DNA from: Acidobacteriota bacterium
Lineage (GTDB): Bacteria; Acidobacteriota; Blastocatellia; Pyrinomonadales; Pyrinomonadaceae
Assembly: GCA_016700175.1 (NCBI GenBank)
Contig: CP065003.1
Span: 4,040,001 to 4,104,000 of the forward strand
Reading direction: 5' to 3'
Length of the DNA: 64,000 bases
Part shown: piece by piece, positions 14,098 through 23,441 of the stretch
How positions within the stretch are numbered: the first letter of the stretch is position 1
Layout: each line of letters begins with the position of its first letter
Position numbers and translations under genes: made by a program
The notes under the pieces: model-generated
Told to the model about the DNA's origin: nothing
The model's database searches: none
What the model saw: the letters and a program-made list of their open reading frames with translations, nothing else

Positions 14098-16083
14098 CTA
14101 GGAGTTCTTGTCGTAATTCTCTATGAAGTTCTTGCGCGACTGCGTGAGTATGCCCGGATACTCCGGATTGTCGCGCAGCGCATCGAGGTTGGGATCGTAC
14201 TTCAGCTGAAGATAGTGGATAAGCGAATCCTCTTCGGACTTCTGGAGTTCCTTGAACGCTTCCTTCTTTTCTCCGAGAAGGGCGTAAACGGAAGCCACAT
14301 CGGCCGAAGGCGCCTCCGCGGCTTCATCTTTGGTAACGTCGTTGAGGATCTTGCGCGCCTCGTTCTTGTTGCCCTGTTTGGCAAGCACTCGGCTCATCAG
14401 AAGCCTCGCCGTTTTCTGTTCCGGCGCGCTCCTTGGCACCGCCCGAAGTTCCTCGATCGACTCCTTGAGCATTCCTTTCTGCTCATAGATCTCCGCCAGG
14501 ATCACGCGGGTCCACATCATCGACGGGTCCAGCTCGACAGCGCGCTTTCCGAACTCAAGAGCCTCGTCGGTCTGCCTGTTCAGCCGAAGCAGTCTTGCCA
14601 GGTTCAGGTTGATGACCTGCGAATGCGGATCGGCCTTCTGGGCAAGTTTCATTTCGCGGATCGCGCCCTCCAGATTCTCGTCCACGGCGTACATCCACGC
14701 GAGCCGCATTCTTGCGGCGGCGTTGGTGCCGTCGCACTCGATGGCTTTCTTCAGAAGCGTAAGCGCACGTTCGGCATCGCGTTCGTACTGGGCGATCACC
14801 GCCAGAGCAGAATACGCCTCGGACGTCTCGGTGTCGATGGAAAGCGCCTTTTCAGCGTGGGCTTTGCCCTTTCGTATCGCCTCGTCCGGCTTGATCGAAT
14901 CGACTTCATAGATCGCAGCGAGGGCGTACGAATCGGCGAGCATCGCGTGTGCCGCCGCGAAACCAGGATCGGCCTTGACGGCGTCGTTGAAGTGACCGAT
15001 CGCTTCCGTGAGATTCTGGCCCGCGCGCTTGTTCCAGAAGTAAACACCCTTGGTGAATGCCTGGATCGCTTCCGGGTTTCCTCTTTCCACTTCGGTCGCC
15101 GCCGGTACCTGCTGTCCTGAGAGCATCGCCGTCAGCTTCGTCGCGACATCGTGCGAAACAGCGTCCTGAAGCCTGAATACGTCGTTAAATTCGCCATCGA
15201 TCCGTTCTGCCCAGACGGGTGCCCGGTCGGCGATGCTGATCAGCTGGACATTAATCCTCACCCTGTCGCCGTCGCGCTGGATCGTACCCGTCAGGACGGC
15301 ATCGACACCCAGTTCGCGGCCAATGTCGACCGGCGATCCGCCGTTCGCGGAATACTTGGAGACAGTCGAGGTCGGTGAGACCGAGACAATGTCTTGGTTC
15401 CCGAGCCTCGAGATAAGCGTGTCCGCGAGCCCAAGCCCGAGTTTTTCGTCCTTCTCGCCGCCGATTTGCTGGAACGGCAGGACGGAGATCGAACGGATGC
15501 CTGAAAGCCTGTCGGAAGAAGTGCTGCTTGTGAGGTAAAGATAAGCGGCCGCCGTTATCGCGGCGGAAATTAGCGCGACCGCGACCGCCGGACCCGCGAG
15601 AAGAACATACTTTCTGAAACTCGAGGGCGCGTATGTACTGGGTTTATCGCTGACACGGAACGCGGCTGTCGCCGGCGTGGCGGAAACTGAGGCCTCGGCG
15701 GCGTGCGGCTCCCTCGGGGCGGACTCCGGCGGGCACGGAGAATCGGCATAACTCTCGCTTACCTCTCCCGTGAACCGGTAGCCGTATTTGGGAATTGTCT
15801 CGATGAACTCTGCGGAACTGCCGTTATTCCGAAGCGCCTTGCGCACCATATAGATGTGCTGCGCCAGGTTCGCCTCTTCGACGTAGCTCTCGCTCCAGAC
15901 CTCGTCGAGTATCTCCTGCTTCTTGAGCATCCGGTGCCGGTTGCATATCAGGAAACAGAGGATCTCGAAGCTCTTCTGGGTCAGGGGGACGTGCTCGCCG
16001 TCCTTTAAAAGAAGGCGGTTCGAGACGTCCAGGCGAAAAGTGCCGAAATCGTAGTAGTGCGTCCTTGTTGCTGGATTGATCAC
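14098..16083 (-). CDS. winged-helix (OmpR-type) / TPR membrane regulator
   Basis: The 661-residue protein has a CadC-like layout. Residues 8-108 are an OmpR-type winged helix (FRLDVSNRLLLKDGEHVPLT, EILDEVWSESYVEEANLAQH, FIETIPKYGYRFTG). A single transmembrane helix lies at about 173-193. A periplasmic FlgO/TolB-N-like domain follows (ISVLPFQQIGGEKDEKLGLG, VDAVLTGTIQRDGDRV, about 200-320). About seven TPR units then run to residue 650 (WNKRAGQNLTEAIGHFNDAV and following). Such proteins are common in Acidobacteria and are thought to sense envelope conditions and control transcription directly. The target is unknown. It is not adjacent to a histidine kinase and appears monocistronic. Confidence 0.88.
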   Translation of the reverse strand: MINPATRTHYYDFGTFRLDVSNRLLLKDGEHVPLTQKSFEILCFLICNRHRMLKKQEILDEVWSESYVEEANLAQHIYMVRKALRNNGSSAEFIETIPKYGYRFTGEVSESYADSPCPPESAPREPHAAEASVSATPATAAFRVSDKPSTYAPSSFRKYVLLAGPAVAVALISAAITAAAYLYLTSSTSSDRLSGIRSISVLPFQQIGGEKDEKLGLGLADTLISRLGNQDIVSVSPTSTVSKYSANGGSPVDIGRELGVDAVLTGTIQRDGDRVRINVQLISIADRAPVWAERIDGEFNDVFRLQDAVSHDVATKLTAMLSGQQVPAATEVERGNPEAIQAFTKGVYFWNKRAGQNLTEAIGHFNDAVKADPGFAAAHAMLADSYALAAIYEVDSIKPDEAIRKGKAHAEKALSIDTETSEAYSALAVIAQYERDAERALTLLKKAIECDGTNAAARMRLAWMYAVDENLEGAIREMKLAQKADPHSQVINLNLARLLRLNRQTDEALEFGKRAVELDPSMMWTRVILAEIYEQKGMLKESIEELRAVPRSAPEQKTARLLMSRVLAKQGNKNEARKILNDVTKDEAAEAPSADVASVYALLGEKKEAFKELQKSEEDSLIHYLQLKYDPNLDALRDNPEYPGILTQSRKNFIENYDKNS

Positions 16084-16470
16084 CTAAACTCCGTAACTGC
16101 TGAAACCTGGCCGCGTCGATATCCTTAAAACACCACGCGGACAAGTTATGTGACAATTTGACCGGATCGGTTTTCGAGTCAAACCAGAAAACCGGCCGGA
16201 ATGAAGTTCGTTCCTATGCAGGTGATCCGCTGCAAACGCTGCTTACGGCGGCACAACACAGTACGGAACCGCAGGTGATAGTGTTTCGAACTGTGTTACT
16301 TCTGCCGATCGTTCGGCGTTTGCTTCGAGATGGTCGCTGTCCCTAAGAGGGTTTGCCGGGCGGGAAAAATGGAGAAGGCGGTGTTTACTTCGATTGGAAC
16401 GTATCGATGATTCCGATTATTAGTTTGTGATTGCCTTCGTTCCCCTTTCCTCTGCCGGTTCCCGCGCGGT
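16084..16470. other. intergenic region, no gene seen
   Basis: This 387-bp gap separates the winged-helix/TPR gene from the Fis-type gene on the same strand. No frame here has coding character and no strong terminator or repeat was seen. It must hold the promoter of the regulator gene, but I could not identify one with confidence. Confidence 0.5.
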
Positions 16471-16815
16471 TCAGTAACTGATCTTGTGCCGTTTGATGAA
16501 CGAGTTCAGCGTCGAAGTCCTCATCTTCAGGAGCTTCGCCGCGTTCGCCTGATGGCCTCGCGTGACCCGCAATGCCTGCTTCACGAGGTTGATCTCGTAC
16601 AGCTTTGTCGCCTTGTAGAAATCTATTCCTTCCTTCGGGAAGTTGGTCTCGAAATTCCTGAAGTAATGGTTCGTCTCCGAGTCCTTCAGGTTCTGAAGCT
16701 TGCTCACTGCGGTCCGCAGCGAAGAAACGACCTCGCCCAGCGCCATTATGCTTTCAGCCGATTCTTCGGCCTTGTTCCCGTTCCGTACCGCTAACTGACT
16801 TAAGATTGGGTTCAT
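16471..16815 (-). CDS. small Fis-type helix-turn-helix protein
   Basis: The 114-residue protein ends in a Fis/NtrC-type DNA-binding domain: YEINLVKQALRVTRGHQANAA (first helices), then KLLKMRTSTLNSFIKRHKI (recognition helix and tail). The N-terminal 70 residues are a helical region without a recognised domain; there is no AAA+ or receiver domain. It may be a stand-alone nucleoid-associated or regulatory protein like Fis, or the remnant of a larger activator. Its promoter region contains a perfect palindrome (16859-16881). It lies between two large envelope genes with no operon partner. Confidence 0.8.
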   Translation of the reverse strand: MNPILSQLAVRNGNKAEESAESIMALGEVVSSLRTAVSKLQNLKDSETNHYFRNFETNFPKEGIDFYKATKLYEINLVKQALRVTRGHQANAAKLLKMRTSTLNSFIKRHKISY

Positions 16816-16835
16816 TTTTTCTGGCCTCCGTCATT

Positions 16836-16892
16836 GGGTTATTACTTGGTATGGATAATGACCGATTTTCATTATCGGTCACAAGAGTAGCG
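16836..16892 (-). promoter_or_regulatory. candidate promoter with palindromic operator for the Fis-type gene
   Basis: On the minus strand TTGTGA is followed 18 bp later by CATTAT, giving a plausible sigma-70 promoter. Inside the spacer lies a perfect 8-bp inverted repeat, TGACCGAT/ATCGGTCA, with a 7-bp gap (16859-16881). A palindrome between -35 and -10 is a classic operator position. The arrangement suggests autoregulation by the gene product, but this is inference only; it could equally act as an RNA hairpin. Confidence 0.4.
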
Positions 16893-16954
16893 CCCTTTGT
16901 ACGGGAAAGTCCTAAAAATCCAATCAATTGTTTTCAAAATCTCATAAAAAATCC

Positions 16955-17000
16955 GAAAAATCGCCCGCCTTTTCGATCGAATGAGCCGAAAAGGCGGGCG
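16955..17000 (-). terminator. strong Rho-independent terminator after the TonB-dependent receptor
   Basis: Perfect 14-bp arms CGCCCGCCTTTTCG and CGAAAAGGCGGGCG (16962-17000) are followed on the minus strand by ATTTTT. It lies 25 bp past the receptor stop codon. Confidence 0.92.
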
Positions 17001-17024
17001 AATAGGGGATCGGTACAGGCCGTC

Positions 17025-20000
17025 TTAGAAGATCAGCCTGAATCCGAACCTGACCGAACGCGGCAGCTGCCACTGGTTCGGCTGGTCGTACCTTGCATCC
17101 GTCGCAAACGGTGCGCAGGTGGCGTTTGCCGCGGGACCGCAGGTCATAAGACCCTGGTCGCCCCGGCTGTTCAGCTCGCGGATCTGCGCGGATATGCCTC
17201 CGTTGAAGATCTGCTGGATGAACGCCGTCTCGTCCGTTACGTTCGGGAAGAACTGCTGGATACTGCTCGCCGCAAGACCTCCCGTGAAGAGGACGGACCA
17301 GCGGTTCGTCACATTTTCTTCATTGAACAGGTTCAGGATGTCCATATCGAGCGCAAGTGTGAAGCGCCCGTCGCGGCCGAACCTGTACTTGTGCGTAACC
17401 GCAAAATCGGTCTGCGTGAAAAAGTCCGTCCTGCCAAGGTCACCCCTGCCGTTCAGGTACGTGTTCGCCGCGTAGGCGCTGACCTGTGTCGAAAGCGGCG
17501 TTCCGCTTTGGGCAAGGAAGAAGCCTTTGAACTCGGTCGTGTTGCCGCTGCCGGCACCCCATCCGAGATTGTATCCTGCATTCAATTTGAAGATGTGCGG
17601 CCTGTCGGTCGCAAGCCTTCCGTCGTCGGGCTGCCCGTCGGTCGTGAATCCCAGGAACGGAATGTCGAAAAAGCGGTTGACGTTCGGCGACGAACGGCCG
17701 TTTTCGTCGGAGCTGGCAAGCCCGGAGTAGTTTCCGTACAGCCTGCTGTATGTGTAGCTGCCGTTCGCGAACCAATTGTCGCCGAACCGCTTGTTCACCT
17801 TAAGTTCAAGCCCGTCATAGACGCGCTTGGCTTTCGGAGTCGGCGGCACGCCAGGGAAGAACGGCTGGGCCGTGATGCCGAAGCCGGGGTTCGCGATGAA
17901 GAACAGTTCGTTCTGGTTTTCGTCGAAAACGCCAACGTCCTCGATCGTCCGGTCGATCTGCTTGTGCACGAAACGGGCTCCGATCACCCAGCTGTTGCTG
18001 AGTTCGAACTCGGTCCCGACATCGAGCGAGCTTTCACGCGCAGCCTTCAGATCGGGATCGACGCGGTTGTCGCTCGGATCGTTCGAAGGAACGCGAAGGT
18101 CGACGTTAAGGACCTGGTTCTGGAGAATGTAGTCTCGGGTGTAGAAGGTGTAATCCGGGTTCGTGGCCAGCAGCGGGACGTAGATCCTTCGGAGGATGTC
18201 GCCGCCGAACGAGCCGCGCGGAAGCTCGTACTTGAAGCGGTCGTAGAACCAGCCGTATCCGCCGTAGATCTTCCACCTGCCGTCGCCCAGAACGTCGAAC
18301 GCTGCACCGATCCTCGGAGCGGGCTTGTCGCCCCATCCGAAGACGATCGGTATGCCGGTCGCGGAGAACGAAGGAACGTCCTCTTTTTCGATCCTGAAAC
18401 CGGGGTTGACCGTCAGGCGCCCGATCGTGAAGCTGTCCTGAATGTACAGGGCCTGGTTCTTGCTGGAAGTGTTTCCGTTCGTACCGAAGTACTGAAGATA
18501 GACATAGCCGATCTCGCCCGGGCCGCCGCCTACGCCGCGTTCCGTCGATCCGTAGAAGAGACGGATCTCGCCCGGACCTCCGATCGTGGAGTAGCCGTTG
18601 GCGACGTCGTTGCTAAGCCTGTTCAGCTGATAGCCGGCCTTAAGGCTGTGACGGCCGCCGATCGCGTTGAAGATCGCGGTCGCGTCGGCGTCGAAAGTGA
18701 GCCTTCGCGAGATGTCCCTGTCGATCCCAAAGATGGTCGGGACGCTGGAGAAACCGCTCGAACAGGTGCCGTTCGGGGTGGTCCCCGGAACGGTGGTGTT
18801 GCCGAGAATGCAGCGGACGCGGTCCACCGCAGGAATGCCGTACGAGCCGAGCCTTTCGTTCAGTGAGCTCTGACCGAACCTTGCGGAGAAGATCCAGTTG
18901 CTGTTCGGCGTCCAGGTGCCTCCGAAGTTGTAGATGTTGCTCGAACGCCTTCCTCCAAGCTGGCTAAGGAACGCGCTTCCGGAGCTGACCCCGTCGGTCG
19001 GAACGCCGCCGGCCAGTCCCGTGACTGCATCGAGGTCGCCGTGAACCCGGATCGGGTTGTAGGTGTAACTTGCGTTGAGGTTCAGCGTGTCACCAAGCTG
19101 CGAATCGAGCCTTATGAAACCGTAGTCCCTGCGCTCGCTGCGCCGGTACTGCTCCCGCTCGCCTCCCGGATAAAGCACGTCGCGTTCGATCTCGAAGCTC
19201 TGAATGTTGTAGGCGCCGAAGAACCATAGCCTGTCCTTGACGATCGGTCCGCCAAGCGAAGCACTCGGGAAGAAGTTCGTGTACTTGTCTCCCGGGAAGT
19301 CGCGTCCGCCTTCGAGGACCGTGAGGCTCGTGGAACTCGGGATCAGCACGTTCGGCTGTTCGATATTGCGGTTCTCGATCGTGCTGAGCGTAGAGACGTT
19401 CGTGGGATCGATGAACGCGTTCGCCGGTTCGAGGGCACTCGTCTGGAACGCCATACCGATGTCGCCGTTGAACTCGTTTCCGCCGCGCTTCGTCACCAGC
19501 GTGATCACGCCGCCCGTCGCTCCGCCGTGCTCGGCCTCGAACCCGCCCTTTTTCACCTGAACTTCCTGGATCAGCTGAAAAGGAAGGTTGTTGTTCGAGT
19601 TTAGCTGGCCGGTGCGGAAGTTCGTCACTTCCTGGCCGTCGACGATAAACGTGTTCTCGGCGCCCGAAGACCCGTCGATCTGGATGCCCGCGCCCTTGCT
19701 TTCATTCTGCACACCGGGCGTCGTCTGGAGGACCGAAGTGAAGTTGGTCCCCTTTGGGATCTCCTCGAACCTCTTCGCGGTTATGTTGTCCTGTACGCGG
19801 CTGGAAGTCGTGTCTATCGCCGCGACGTCGCCCGTTACCGTTACCGTCGCAGTGGCTCCGGCCGGCTGAAGCGTGAAGTTCACCGGCGTCGCTTCTCCGA
19901 GAGTTACTGTCGCCGTGGTCTCGCTGCTGGCGGCGAAGCCCTCGGCTTCGGCCGTCACCGAGTAGTTTCCGGGTGGAACCGCGAGTACGCGGTAAAAACC

Positions 20001-20192
20001 CGAAGTGTTCGTCTGTACGGTCCTGCTGAACGCGTTTCCGCGAATCACGACCGTGGCATTTGGAATGACCGCTCCTGTGGAGTCGGTGATCGTTCCTTCG
20101 AGCGATCCTTTCGTCTCCTGGCCGGTTATGGCTGAGGCCAGCAGGACGGCGAATGCCGCGGCAAGCCCCAGGTACCTGAATCTCTTAAACAT
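17025..20192 (-). CDS. Oar-like TonB-dependent receptor with carboxypeptidase-regulatory domain
   Basis: The 1055-residue outer-membrane protein starts with a signal peptide (residues 1-24, ending ASAITGQ). A carboxypeptidase-regulatory-like beta-sandwich follows (about 28-110; GSLEGTITDSTGAVIPNATV, GFYRVLAVPPGNYSVTAEAEGF). The plug domain comes next (about 130-235; IQIDGSSGAENTFIVDGQEV, FEAEHGGATGGVITLVTKRG), then a long beta-barrel ending in aromatic FGFRLIF, as outer-membrane proteins do. It resembles Oar of Myxococcus and the expanded acidobacterial family. Ligands are unknown; oligosaccharides or peptides are typical guesses. No sugar-uptake or TonB genes are adjacent. It has its own promoter region and terminator. 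Confidence 0.93.
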   Translation of the reverse strand: MFKRFRYLGLAAAFAVLLASAITGQETKGSLEGTITDSTGAVIPNATVVIRGNAFSRTVQTNTSGFYRVLAVPPGNYSVTAEAEGFAASSETTATVTLGEATPVNFTLQPAGATATVTVTGDVAAIDTTSSRVQDNITAKRFEEIPKGTNFTSVLQTTPGVQNESKGAGIQIDGSSGAENTFIVDGQEVTNFRTGQLNSNNNLPFQLIQEVQVKKGGFEAEHGGATGGVITLVTKRGGNEFNGDIGMAFQTSALEPANAFIDPTNVSTLSTIENRNIEQPNVLIPSSTSLTVLEGGRDFPGDKYTNFFPSASLGGPIVKDRLWFFGAYNIQSFEIERDVLYPGGEREQYRRSERRDYGFIRLDSQLGDTLNLNASYTYNPIRVHGDLDAVTGLAGGVPTDGVSSGSAFLSQLGGRRSSNIYNFGGTWTPNSNWIFSARFGQSSLNERLGSYGIPAVDRVRCILGNTTVPGTTPNGTCSSGFSSVPTIFGIDRDISRRLTFDADATAIFNAIGGRHSLKAGYQLNRLSNDVANGYSTIGGPGEIRLFYGSTERGVGGGPGEIGYVYLQYFGTNGNTSSKNQALYIQDSFTIGRLTVNPGFRIEKEDVPSFSATGIPIVFGWGDKPAPRIGAAFDVLGDGRWKIYGGYGWFYDRFKYELPRGSFGGDILRRIYVPLLATNPDYTFYTRDYILQNQVLNVDLRVPSNDPSDNRVDPDLKAARESSLDVGTEFELSNSWVIGARFVHKQIDRTIEDVGVFDENQNELFFIANPGFGITAQPFFPGVPPTPKAKRVYDGLELKVNKRFGDNWFANGSYTYSRLYGNYSGLASSDENGRSSPNVNRFFDIPFLGFTTDGQPDDGRLATDRPHIFKLNAGYNLGWGAGSGNTTEFKGFFLAQSGTPLSTQVSAYAANTYLNGRGDLGRTDFFTQTDFAVTHKYRFGRDGRFTLALDMDILNLFNEENVTNRWSVLFTGGLAASSIQQFFPNVTDETAFIQQIFNGGISAQIRELNSRGDQGLMTCGPAANATCAPFATDARYDQPNQWQLPRSVRFGFRLIF

Positions 20193-20472
20193 AATTGATG
20201 TACTCCTATGTAGGGATTACGCCTCTGTCGGGATTCCCGCGACTGGCTCGTGCGTCGATCAGCAGTTTGCCCGCCCACGGGGTGCAGAGGATGCGCGGTA
20301 CAAGACCGCAACTTGCAACCCATAAAAGGACCCAAATTTATCGGAATACCAATAAACTGTTGCAAAAAGGGGAATTCACGGCATCGTGAGAGTGGCGCGG
20401 TTGAGGAATAATTGAGAAATAATTTAGACGGCGGGGGCGGGATGCGGCACCTGCCAAACATCGTTGATAATC
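20193..20472. other. upstream region of the receptor gene with candidate promoter
   Basis: No gene is seen between the receptor start and the polA terminator. On the minus strand TTGCAA and GATAAA with a 17-bp spacer (about 20331-20360) make a weak sigma-70 promoter candidate about 140 bp upstream of the receptor ATG (four of six matches in each box). The intervening leader is long, but no riboswitch fold was recognised. Confidence 0.35.
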
Positions 20473-20510
20473 TTTTTATAAAATCCCCCGGATTTCGTAG
20501 AAACCGGGGG
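20473..20510 (-). terminator. Rho-independent terminator after polA
   Basis: CCCCCGG and CCGGGGG (20485-20510) form the stem; the minus strand then reads ATTTTATAAAAAG. It lies about 40 bp past the polA stop. Confidence 0.85.
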
Positions 20511-20551
20511 AAAATCTCGGATTTGCACGGAATTGCGGATGTGCGGGAAGG

Positions 20552-23269
20552 CTATTTGACGTCCATCCAGTTCTCGCCGGTCCCGATTTCAGCAAGAAGA
20601 GGCACGTCCAGCTCGGCGGCCGACTGCATCTCGCGTTCGAGGATCTCCTTTGCAGTTTCGACCTCTTCAAAAGGAGCTTCGAGCAGGAGCTCGTCGTGGA
20701 CCTGCATAAGGATCCTTGTCCTCAGCCCCGCCTTGCCGAGCGCTTCGTCCACCTTGATCATAGCGATCTTGACTATGTCCGACGCCGTTCCCTGGATCGG
20801 GAGATTGATGGCCTCGCGCTCGGCACGGGAGCGAACTGCGAAGTTCCGGTCGTTTATAGAAGGCAGGTATCGCCGGCGGCCGAAGATCGTGGCAACGTAA
20901 CCCTGTTCGCGGGCGAGCAGGGGCGTTTCGTCCATATACTTCTTGATCCCTTTATATGTCTTGTAATAATTGTCGATGACCTCGCGTGCCTCCGCCTTCG
21001 AGATCCCGACCCTTTGCGAAAGACCGAACGCCTCGACCGCGTACGCGATCCCGAAGTTGACGATCTTCGCCAGCCGCCGTTTGTCGCGCAGCTCTTCATC
21101 CGTCTCGGCACCGAAGATCAGGCGAGCCGTCTTCGCGTGAACGTCTTCCTCGTTCCGAAACGCTTCGAGCATCACTTCGTCCTGCGTGATGTGCGCGAGT
21201 ATACGCAGTTCAAGCTGGGAGTAGTCGGCGGAGATCAGTTTGCAGCCTTCGTCGGCGACGAACGCCTTGCGGATCTGACGCCCTAGCTCGGTCCTGATCG
21301 GTATGTTCTGCAGATTCGGGTCGGTCGAACTCAACCTGCCGGTCGCCGCTACCGTCTGGTTGAGCTTGCCGTGGATGCGGCCGTCATTCGCGATCATCGA
21401 CGGCAGGGAATCTGCGTAAGTGGATTTGAGCTTGTCGAGTTCGCGGAACTCGATTATGTGCGTCGCGATCTCGTAGTTCTCGGCGATCTCCTGCAGAGCG
21501 TCCTTGCTGGTCGAGATCTTTCCCGTCGGCGTCTTGTATTTCGTCTCTATGTTCAGGTCCTGGAGAACTTCCGCAACCTGCTTCGGGGAGTTGATGTTGA
21601 ACTCCTGTCCGGCCAGTTCGAAGATCTTCGCGCCAAGCTTCTCAAGCTCGCCCTTCAGGAACTTCGACGATTCCTTAAGGACACTTGGATCGACCTTCAT
21701 TCCGGCCATCTCGATCCGGTAAAGGATAGGGATCAGCGGCAATTCGATATCGTCATAGACCGTTTCAAGGCCGGCGGAATCGATGTCCTCCCTAAGTCTC
21801 GGCGCGAGCTGGAGTACGAAGTCTGCACTTTCCGCCGTCCTGTACTGGTTTTCGGTCCAGCCTTCGGGAATGTCCTGCAGGATCTCCTGTTCGAGAGTCT
21901 GCTGGGCGAGCGTCCGGAGCTCGTAGTTCCTGCGGCCCGAATCGATCAGGTACGCAGCGACCATCAGGTCGTCTTTCACGTTCACCGGCTCGATCCCGGC
22001 CTTCTTTAGTACGGCAAGATTCGATTTCAGATCGTACGCGCTCTTTGAAAGGTACTTGTTCGCCAGAATGTCGCCGAGTCCGGAATACGCCGATTCACGG
22101 CCCTCTTTGAAACCCTCGATATCGACGTAGAAGGCGCCTCCGCGCCTGGTCGCTATGGCGACGCCTTTTGGAGGTTTTTTTTCGAATGATCCCGCATTGG
22201 CGGGCGAATCAGAATCGTCTACCTCGAAGCTCCAGTTCTCGATCTCGAACAGTTTCCTTACAAGACGGTCAAGCCCCTCGCGGTCGCTGACAAGCTCGTA
22301 CTTTCTGTCGAGCGATTCATCGCCTTCTTCGTCCAGATCTGAGAACAGCGGGGCGCTGTCGGCGAACTCGCGGGTCAATGTATTGAACTCGAGTTCACGA
22401 AACACCTCGTACGCGGCGGTCCTGTCCGGATTTTTCAGCCGGAGCTTCTGCAGGTCCAGGTCGACCGGGACTTCCGTGTGGACCGTGGCAAGCTCGATCG
22501 ACTGGCGGACGAGTTCCTCGTTGTTCTGCAGGCTCTCGCGGTAGGTCTTGTGCGAGATCTTGTCCGCGTTCTCGATCGCGCCAACCGCCGACCCGTATTC
22601 CTTGATCAGCTTCAGCGCGCCCTTTGCGCCGATTCCGGGAGCACCCGGTATATTGTCGATCGAATCGCCCATGAGGCCCAGGTAGTCGACGATCTTGTCC
22701 GGAGGCAGTTCGAACTTCTTTTCGACCCACGCCTCGTCGCACCATTCGACCGGAGGCACGGGGACCTTGCGCCTTATGTTCTGGGAGTTCTGGCGCAGGC
22801 AGACCACGTAAGGATCGCTGACGAGCTGGCAAAGATCCTTGTCGTTCGAGACGATGACGGCCTTCATCTTCTCCTTCTCGCACTGTTTTGCGAGCGTTCC
22901 GATGATGTCGTCCGCCTCGTAACCGGGCATTTTCAGGATCGGGATGTTGAGCGCTTCGCAAACCCTTTCTATAAAAGGAAGCTGCTGTGCGAGATCGTCC
23001 GGCATTTCCTCGCGGTTCGCCTTGTAGTCCTCGAAAGACTCGTGCCTGAAGGTCGGGTCCGCGGTATCGAATACGGCGGCGATATAATCCGGCTGTTCGT
23101 CGGCGATAAGCTTGCGGATCATGTTCGTGAAGACAAACACGGCCTGTGTCGGCAGCCCTTTCGAGTTCCGCATCGGTTCCTGGTTCCCGCCGAGTGGCGC
23201 GAAGAAGGCGCGGAAGATATGCGACATCGCGTCGATCAGAAAGACGCGTTTTGTGGATTCGTCGGTCAT
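20552..23269 (-). CDS. polA: DNA polymerase I
   Basis: The 905-residue enzyme fills gaps in repair and removes RNA primers. Residues 1-300 are the 5'-nuclease (VFLIDAMSHIFRAFFAPLGG, GYEADDIIGTLAKQ, IVSNDKDLCQLVSD, GLMGDSIDNIPGAPGIGAKG). Residues about 330-530 are the 3'-exonuclease-like domain, whose catalytic motifs look degenerate: WSFEVDDSD in place of the usual FDTET, and AESAD where E. coli has AEDAD. The polymerase domain has motif A DYSQLELRILAH, motif B RRLAKIVNFGIAYAVEAFGL and motif C VHDELLLEAP. Proofreading is therefore probably lost, as in Taq polymerase (inference). It is monocistronic. Confidence 0.96.
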   Translation of the reverse strand: MTDESTKRVFLIDAMSHIFRAFFAPLGGNQEPMRNSKGLPTQAVFVFTNMIRKLIADEQPDYIAAVFDTADPTFRHESFEDYKANREEMPDDLAQQLPFIERVCEALNIPILKMPGYEADDIIGTLAKQCEKEKMKAVIVSNDKDLCQLVSDPYVVCLRQNSQNIRRKVPVPPVEWCDEAWVEKKFELPPDKIVDYLGLMGDSIDNIPGAPGIGAKGALKLIKEYGSAVGAIENADKISHKTYRESLQNNEELVRQSIELATVHTEVPVDLDLQKLRLKNPDRTAAYEVFRELEFNTLTREFADSAPLFSDLDEEGDESLDRKYELVSDREGLDRLVRKLFEIENWSFEVDDSDSPANAGSFEKKPPKGVAIATRRGGAFYVDIEGFKEGRESAYSGLGDILANKYLSKSAYDLKSNLAVLKKAGIEPVNVKDDLMVAAYLIDSGRRNYELRTLAQQTLEQEILQDIPEGWTENQYRTAESADFVLQLAPRLREDIDSAGLETVYDDIELPLIPILYRIEMAGMKVDPSVLKESSKFLKGELEKLGAKIFELAGQEFNINSPKQVAEVLQDLNIETKYKTPTGKISTSKDALQEIAENYEIATHIIEFRELDKLKSTYADSLPSMIANDGRIHGKLNQTVAATGRLSSTDPNLQNIPIRTELGRQIRKAFVADEGCKLISADYSQLELRILAHITQDEVMLEAFRNEEDVHAKTARLIFGAETDEELRDKRRLAKIVNFGIAYAVEAFGLSQRVGISKAEAREVIDNYYKTYKGIKKYMDETPLLAREQGYVATIFGRRRYLPSINDRNFAVRSRAEREAINLPIQGTASDIVKIAMIKVDEALGKAGLRTRILMQVHDELLLEAPFEEVETAKEILEREMQSAAELDVPLLAEIGTGENWMDVK

Positions 23270-23441
23270 CGGAGTAGTGAGTGTGAATAATAGTTCAGTT
23301 GCAGAGGCGGCTCAAGGTGAACGCCCGTACGCGGCCATTCGTCTCGTCTTTCCCCGAATTTTCTTGTTATCCTTGTTGCTGCACATTTACTATTGAACCC
23401 ATCATCCTGCCGGCTTTCCTGGAGACCTTGGATCTCAGTCT

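Noticed and set aside
16806..18866. 686-codon plus frame opposite the TonB-dependent receptor.
   Set aside because: Antisense shadow in high-GC sequence; charged, low-complexity, no domain.
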